64,000 nt of DNA, taken from NCBI RefSeq assembly GCF_000247695.1, contig NW_004624866.1, positions 3,086,226-3,150,225 of the forward strand, read 5' to 3'. Position numbers and translations under genes: made by a program. Numbering within the stretch: position 1 is the stretch's first letter; the number at the start of each line of letters is the position of its first letter. The notes beneath the pieces were generated by a model. That model did no database searches and was not told where the DNA came from. It saw only the letters and a program-made list of their open reading frames with translations. Source of the DNA: Heterocephalus glaber (taxonomy: Eukaryota; Chordata; Mammalia; Rodentia; Bathyergidae). Below, in pieces: positions 58,890-64,000 of the stretch.

Positions 58890-60110
58890 AATAGAGAAAA
58901 GGAAACTGGAAATGTTTCTTTATTACACTAACTTCTGAAGTGTTTTGTACTGCATTGTGGTTTGTCAATCTTTCTATTTATCAGTACAAGTTATTTTAAC
59001 AGCTATAACTTTATAATATGCTTTAATTTCATAGAACTACTCTTCTTCACTATTTTTCCATGATTTTTATGGTCATTCATGTAGTCGTTTTTGACCATAT
59101 ACTAACTTGAGATTTATTTTTTCTGGTATGCAAAAATATTTCTGGTTAGTGCTTACAATAACTATTTTAATAAGCATATATTTTATTTTAGGGAAAATTA
59201 ATGTGCTTATAATAGCGTAAAAAAGGATAAACCAGACAGATCATGCCATCCTGTTTAAACTTGATGTCTAATTTCCTACTTACTGTTATTGTCTTTTTAA
59301 GATCATGCCCATTTCTTAAGCTTATTCTCATGTATTTATCATTTTTGATACTATTGTAATTTCTCACCATTAAATTTTTAAACTGTTGTTATGTAGAAAA
59401 GTATGTCTAAGTCTTCATCAAATTTGTAATAAGATAATGGGCTTACTATTTTATTACATGTCATAGATTTCACTTGCTTCCTTTGACTTTCTAAAAATAC
59501 CATTAAGTCACATACAGATAATAATAATTTTTCTGTCCCATTTTCTAATTGGTATTATAATATTTACTCTTTTTTCTTTTTAGAATGAATTGACTAGTAC
59601 TTCCAGAGCAAAGTTACATAAAAATGGTGATAATGAACTTTGATTTTTTTCACCTAGCATTTTGCCATTCAGTCTGGTATAGATTTAGACTTAGGAACTT
59701 CTAAGTAAAGTAACCAAATTTTCAATATTTTATTATGATTTTTACAAATCAATAGTGAGAATAAAAAAGATTTTCATATCTTTACAGGATCTATGGACGT
59801 GATATCCTTCTCTTCAATAGAGTAATATGGTAAAATATTTTACTAGATTTACTAACATTACACTGCTCTTTCCAAGATTGAATGCTTTCACGTATATCAT
59901 CTTCTTAGTGTACACTTTAATGGTTGACATTTTATCTAGAATTTCTTTGGTCAGAAATTTACAAATGAGTTCAGTTTACAAATCTGCCTTCCTGTGCTAC
60001 TTTTTGTTTTTGTTCAATATTTCATTAGATTCCTAAAAATGTTCTATGTACTGTCTCTTACATTCTCAGCATTTTAACGATCTCATCCTCAGAAGTGTAG
60101 TTGAATTGTC
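58890..60110 (-). repeat. Old L1 (L1M-like), antisense, strongly decayed
   Basis: AT-rich text with antisense ORF2 features, such as acagctataactttataata, cataaaaatggtgataatga, ttttgccattcagtctggta and ctagaatttctttggtcaga. The order fits an antisense L1. Ends are uncertain. Confidence 0.5.
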
Positions 60111-60536
60111 TTGTGAAACTTCTTGTGTTTTTATAAAAATTAATTTTATAGCATGTATTTTTATGTTTGACTTAATGAACTAAATGAAAGAAGAGGCTGA
60201 ACGTACCTCTTTATGTATGTTTGGTCCAGTTGTACTTGGACAAAAAACGTTGGGCAGCATGATCTTACTGATGTTTAGATAACTGAAATATTTCAAAGTA
60301 ATATGCAGCTCAGCTGACTCACTTTCTGCTGTTTCTGAGTTCATTCACATCACCGCATGGTCAATGCAATTGTTTCAATTTTATCATTAGCAGGGTTGAC
60401 AGTTTTAATTTAACTCTAGTATCATGGGATCAGTCATTTTAAAATGTTTCTGGGTAAACTGGCAAAAATGTGTACATATTATTCTCTTTGGGGCTTTACA
60501 AAATTAAATTTGTGTGTCAAAATAATTATTACTTAG

Positions 60537-60619
60537 GGGCTGTGGGTGTAGTTTAGTGAAACAGTGTGTGCTTACAATATGTCTTGCCATGGGTTCATTC
60601 CCCAGCACCACAAAAATAA
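60537..60619 (+). repeat. tRNA-derived SINE
   Basis: Box A-like gggtgtagtttagtgaaaca, box B gggttcattccc, then cagcaccacaaaaata. A short duplication attacttag at 60528-60536 and 60620-60628 flanks it. It is closer to the classic cagcaccac-ending SINE than to the ggtacc-ending ID copies. Confidence 0.78.
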
Positions 60620-60862
60620 ATTACTTAGTTCTAAAGATTGGCACTACTTGTAAAAATTATTATAAAGTTTATGTCATAATACTAGTTGGTTATGTTAACA
60701 TTGAAGATTGAGGTAGGAAGACAGTGAAGATAGAAAACCTTTTTAAAACTCAACTTCCCTTTCCTCTTATTAATCTACTCCTTGCTCACAAATAATATAA
60801 GCTAGCTCAAACTAAATTGTAGAATATTAGAGTTGAAAGGAAACCTACACCTGATTTCCCCT

Positions 60863-61240
60863 AGTAGTCTCATTTTACAGATAAAGAAACTGAAGCTATT
60901 CCCTTCTTTCCTTTCCCCTACCCCTTCCACTTCCCCTTCCCCTTTGCCCCTTTTCAGAGGGAATGGAATTAATATGAGAAAATGGAAAAATGGAAACAAA
61001 GTCTTTGTAAATAGGGTGGGATGGAGGGGTTGAAGGGAGGGCAGGGGAAGGCGGAAAAATAAAAAACCAGGAGAGATTATGTAAAGGTGCAAATTTCCAA
61101 TGATGAATGTCATTATATTGTACACCTAAAATGTACCAATAAAATAATTTTTTTTTAAAAAAAAAGAAACTGAAGCTAGGAGTTTGTTGTGCTGCTTGTA
61201 GGAGACTCACTCTGTATCTTCCCTGAGGAACAAGCATGTA
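60863..61240 (+). repeat. MIR remnant split by L1
   Basis: The MIR core tctcattttacagataaaga with aactgaagcta is interrupted at 60899 and continues after 61178. The L1 target duplication (aaagaaactgaagcta) is itself MIR sequence. Confidence 0.45.
60899..61162 (+). mobile_element. Young L1 3' UTR with 5' inversion (twin priming)
   Basis: A perfect 16-bp duplication aaagaaactgaagcta (60883-60898 and 61163-61178) bounds the insertion. The first 58 bases (60899-60956, pyrimidine-rich) are the reverse complement of the G-rich part of the L1 3' UTR. From about 60957 (gagggaatggaattaatatg) the UTR runs forward to cctaaaatgtaccaataaaa and the poly-A tail. The breakpoint loses almost nothing, the classic twin-priming product. 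Confidence 0.92.
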
Positions 61241-61299
61241 CTCTCAGAGTGGCACTTTGCAAAACAGTCTGCCTCACAGGGCCATCCAGGATTTGGGGG

Positions 61300-61594
61300 G
61301 CTCTTTCTTAGACCATCTTGTGCTGCTATACCAGCATAATGGATTAGGTAAATAAAATTGAACAGAAATTTATTTCTTGCTGTTCTGGAGGCTAAAAGTC
61401 CAATACAAAGGCACAAGCATCTGTTGAGGGACTTGTTGCTGTGGCCTTACAAGGCAGGAGGGGCAAGGGTAAAATGGAGACAAATGCTGGGTCCTCACGT
61501 GGCAGAAGAGCCAAAGAGATTCCATTCCTACAAATTCTTTTTATAACAGCACTAACTGATTCATAAGAGCAGAGCCCTCATTCCCTGAAACAGA
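61300..61594 (-). repeat. MLT1-like MaLR LTR, reverse orientation
   Basis: The plus strand: ttgtgctgctataccagcat, gaacagaaatttatttcttg, gttctggaggctaaaagtcc, ctggtcctcacgtggcagaa-type text. This is the reverse complement of an MLT1 LTR 3' half. It directly abuts MaLR internal sequence on the right. Confidence 0.58.
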
Positions 61595-62892
61595 ATTTGG
61601 TACCAGAGAAGTAGAGTTGTTGCCATGACTGTACCTGACCTTGCAGTGTAGGAGCATTTGGAGCTGGCTTGTGGGAAAGGGAAGAGTTAAGAAAGGTTCA
61701 GAGGTGCTGGCTGAAAACGTAGAGCTGGAACACCTTAGACTGTACTTGATGGGAGATTGTGGTCAGAGGTCAGAGGACTAGAATGCTGACAGGAATTATG
61801 CCAGTAAAGTCTAGACACAAGAGGTTTCTGCTGAGAAGGACTCTTTGGCTTTAGACAATGAGTGTTATGGCTTGGCAGAAAGTTTGCATTTTACTCATAT
61901 CCAGAGACATTTCCTGAGACTGAGATTAAGGGCAGCAGACTGATTGATCTTGCAGACGAAATTTCAGGACAGTCTAATGTTGGGGCAGTGGCATGAATAC
62001 TGTTGGGGACTTTTAGGCAAATTTATATTGAGAGTCAAGAGCAAAGAGCCCAGCATAATGATTTAAAATGTTTTGAGTATGGCCAGAAAGGAAGCTCTAG
62101 TAAAGATGAGGCCTGCAAAGATAGAAAAGAGGAGAAATTGGTTGCTGAAAAGACTACAAAGAAAAATCCAAATATTTCAGGAGAAAACTACAGAAGAGAT
62201 GGCCTGAGGACATCACAAGAATGAGCAAGTCTCCAGCCTTCACAGACTCAGAGTTGCAAATGTGAAAACCTTTGCTTTGAGAACAGTGTCCCAGAGCACC
62301 ACGTTCCAGAATGGTGGCAGCCTAGGGAAGTTGTTCCTTGAGATTGGTTCACAGATACTCAACCCCTACAGCCAAGAGAAAAGGAAGCCTGGCTACTGCT
62401 CCAGCTGGCAGCAGACCTTGGTATCATCCATATGGTGCTGGTTTTAGGTGCATGCAGAGTGCAGCTGTGGGATCAGGAAGGCTTCCACCCAAATTTCAAA
62501 ACAAGGCCTGGGAGGCCAGCCAGTGTGCCCCTGAGAGGGCAGTGTGTGAGGCTGTGAATGTCAAGGTAGAAGGTACAGTGGAGACCCCAGAATTTCAAAG
62601 AAGCCAGGAAAGTGGATCATGTGTGGAAAGCTGCAAGAAAGCAGCAAAACTGGCCCAAGCAAGAAGCCACAACTACCAACAGTGCCATAGGGGCAGACAT
62701 TCAAGCCCTTTGGGGTTCACAACCTGCCATAGATTGCCAGGGATGCTGAAAGTCAAACTATGGGATTTAATGTTTGCCCTGCTAGATTTTCGTCTTACTT
62801 TGTTCTCATCCATTTGAACCTTATTTTGTAACTTTTGGAATAGAAATGTCTATCTTGTACCTTTGAATCATGGAAGTTTTTAACTTCCTTTT

Positions 62893-62929
62893 CATTTGTA
62901 CATGGGCTCACCCATTTGTACATGGGCTC
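62893..62929. repeat. 20-bp tandem duplication
   Basis: The 17-mer catttgtacatgggctc occurs at 62893-62909 and 62913-62929, separated by acc. It sits immediately before the T-run of the inverted L1. Confidence 0.9.
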
Positions 62930-62936
62930 GTATTTT

Positions 62937-63288
62937 TTTTCCCCCATTAAGTTTATTGGTACATTGTAGGTATACAATACAATTACATTCATCCTTGGGA
63001 TCTTGTACCTTCACATGAGTATCTTGGTTCTTATTTTTCCCCCTTCCCCTGCCCTCCCTTCACCCCCTCCACCCTTCCCTATGTACAAAGACTTTACCAT
63101 ACTCTTAAGTGAAATAAATAGGACACACATATGTAAATATCAAATAGTTTCTCAGATGTGAAAAGCTAAAAGTGTGGATAAGGCTCAAATGGTATAATTG
63201 ATAATGTGAAATAGGCAGAAAAGGTCTAAAGGAGTAGGGGAAGTGGGAAGGGAAGGGGAAAGGAAAGAGGGGAAAGGAAAAAATATTA
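62937..63288 (-). mobile_element. Young L1 with 5' inversion (twin priming)
   Basis: The insertion is minus-oriented with a T-run (62932-62940). 62941-63089 is the reverse complement of the distal 3' UTR. At about 63090 the orientation flips: 63090-63288 is forward-strand ORF2 end and proximal UTR (actcttaagtgaaataaata, then the G/A-rich part to gggaaaggaaaaaatat). The two pieces are adjacent in the element with a loss of roughly 30-40 bp at the switch. No clear target duplication was found. It interrupts the MaLR internal region. Confidence 0.87.
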
Positions 63289-63861
63289 CAGTGAAGAGTT
63301 TTGGCCTTAAATCTCCGAGGAGACTGGGGATTTGGACTTTTCAGCAATGCTGAAACTGTTAGGACTTCGGGAGCTCTTGGAGACGGACTACATGCCTTTT
63401 ACATAAAGGGATGTGCATGAATCTTTGGGGGTCTAGGGGTGGAATGTTATGGCTTGAGTTTAGATGTCCCCCCAAAGCCTCGTACAGTTACAAATGTGGC
63501 TTTTTCAGAGGTGGCTGAATCTAGAGTGTGTGATTGATTCATGGTGTAGTGCTAGGATTAAGAGTGCTAGGATTAAGGGTCGTGATTACTAAATAAGTCC
63601 ATTGATTAGTTTGGCACTGCCTGAATCCCAGTAGCCTGGATACAATATAAGGGACAGAAAGAGGCTTGTCTTGTCTCTTATTTGCTTTGCTACCTTCCAC
63701 CTGCTATGAACTGTTTCTCCTCTGCCATGCCTGTTTGCCATGCCAGCCTGCCTTGATTGTGGACTGAAATCTCTACAAACTGTCAATTAAATAAACCTTT
63801 CCCCCTTTAATTTTGGGTGTAGGGCATTTGGTCCAGCAACAAGAGAAAAGTAACGAAGACA

Positions 63862-64000
63862 AAGACCAAGGTAAAACTAAATTCAAGCTTTGTCAATCAG
63901 AAGCATCCAAATAATTTTAATAGGGGCATTCCACTTTAACCAGTCAGATATATTTTCTTCATCTTGTTTCTGTGAACACATTAAAATAGTTTCCTCCACT
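63862..64000. other. Unique sequence to window end
   Basis: No feature is recognised in the last 139 bases. Confidence 0.4.

Larger units (their letters stand above)
61595..63861 (+). mobile_element. ERVL-MaLR copy: internal region plus 3' LTR, no 5' LTR
   Basis: The internal region starts tttggtaccagagaagtaga and runs to 63444; it is split by an inverted L1 at 62937-63288. The 3' LTR 63445-63861 starts tgttatggcttgagtttaga, has the aataaa signal near 63789 and ends taacgaagaca. A 15-bp tandem duplication (63549-63578) lies in its U3. The 159-codon frame 62338-62817 falls inside the internal region and matches no known gene. The expected 5' LTR is absent; old reverse-strand MLT1 LTR abuts instead. 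Confidence 0.72.

Noticed and set aside
62338..62817. Longest open frame in the window (159 codons, plus strand)
   Set aside because: It lies in the internal region of a MaLR element homologous to the internal parts at 28.5 and 33.3 kb, where the frame is not kept. It is chance openness in a non-coding retroelement.

Overview
This is mammalian, almost certainly rodent, nuclear DNA with no convincing protein-coding gene. It is AT-rich and CpG-poor. No open frame looks like a host gene: the longest (62338-62817, 159 codons) lies inside an old LTR retroelement, and the only clear protein homology is to LINE-1 ORF2 and a mariner-type transposase remnant. The window reads as intergenic desert or the inside of a very large intron. 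Rodent origin is inferred from about 14 short tRNA-derived SINEs of the ID type (box A like tagctcagtggt, box B like gagttcaatccc, ending ggtacc plus poly-A) together with B1-like 7SL monomers. The young L1 3' UTR and these SINE variants do not look murine, so a non-murid lineage is more likely; the species cannot be fixed from memory.

Layout. 1-7.5 kb is mostly unique sequence with MIR remnants, one MaLR LTR and a conserved-looking non-coding stretch (3.36-4.25 kb). 7.5-11.3 kb holds a young L1 tail, SINEs, a mariner fold-back element and a MaLR LTR. 11.3-18 kb is mostly unique, with MIRs, a CpG-richer patch near 13 kb and a pogo/Tigger-like MITE at 17.2 kb. 18-21.6 kb has SINEs and a second mariner fold-back split by a young L1 that carries a tandemly duplicated 3' UTR. 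23-36 kb is a nested block: old L1s on the minus strand are interrupted by two MaLR proviral copies (27.3-29.6 and 31.6-34.4 kb), a solo LTR, SINEs and a young L1 (32.05-33.11 kb). 36-42.7 kb repeats the theme with another old L1, a MaLR LTR, SINEs and an LTR that ends in a poly-A tail. 42.7-51 kb is mainly unique. 51-54.5 kb carries old LTRs, a MIR and a B1-like SINE. 54.5-58.3 kb is unique and includes conserved-looking sequence and a perfect 15-bp hairpin. 58.3-64 kb has the third mariner fold-back, an old L1, and a MaLR copy; two young L1s in this part were inserted with internal inversions.

The biology visible here is retrotransposition history. Six copies share one young L1 3' UTR family (G/A-rich on the coding strand, ending near accaataaaat), and several SINEs and L1s have readable target-site duplications. 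Together they show 5' truncation, twin-priming inversion, 3' transduction and nested insertion. I found no new biological system; the best leads are structural oddities of individual insertions, a 34-bp perfect dispersed repeat, and a few candidate regulatory or cryptic-exon segments. Repeat family names come from memory of consensus sequences and need RepeatMasker confirmation.
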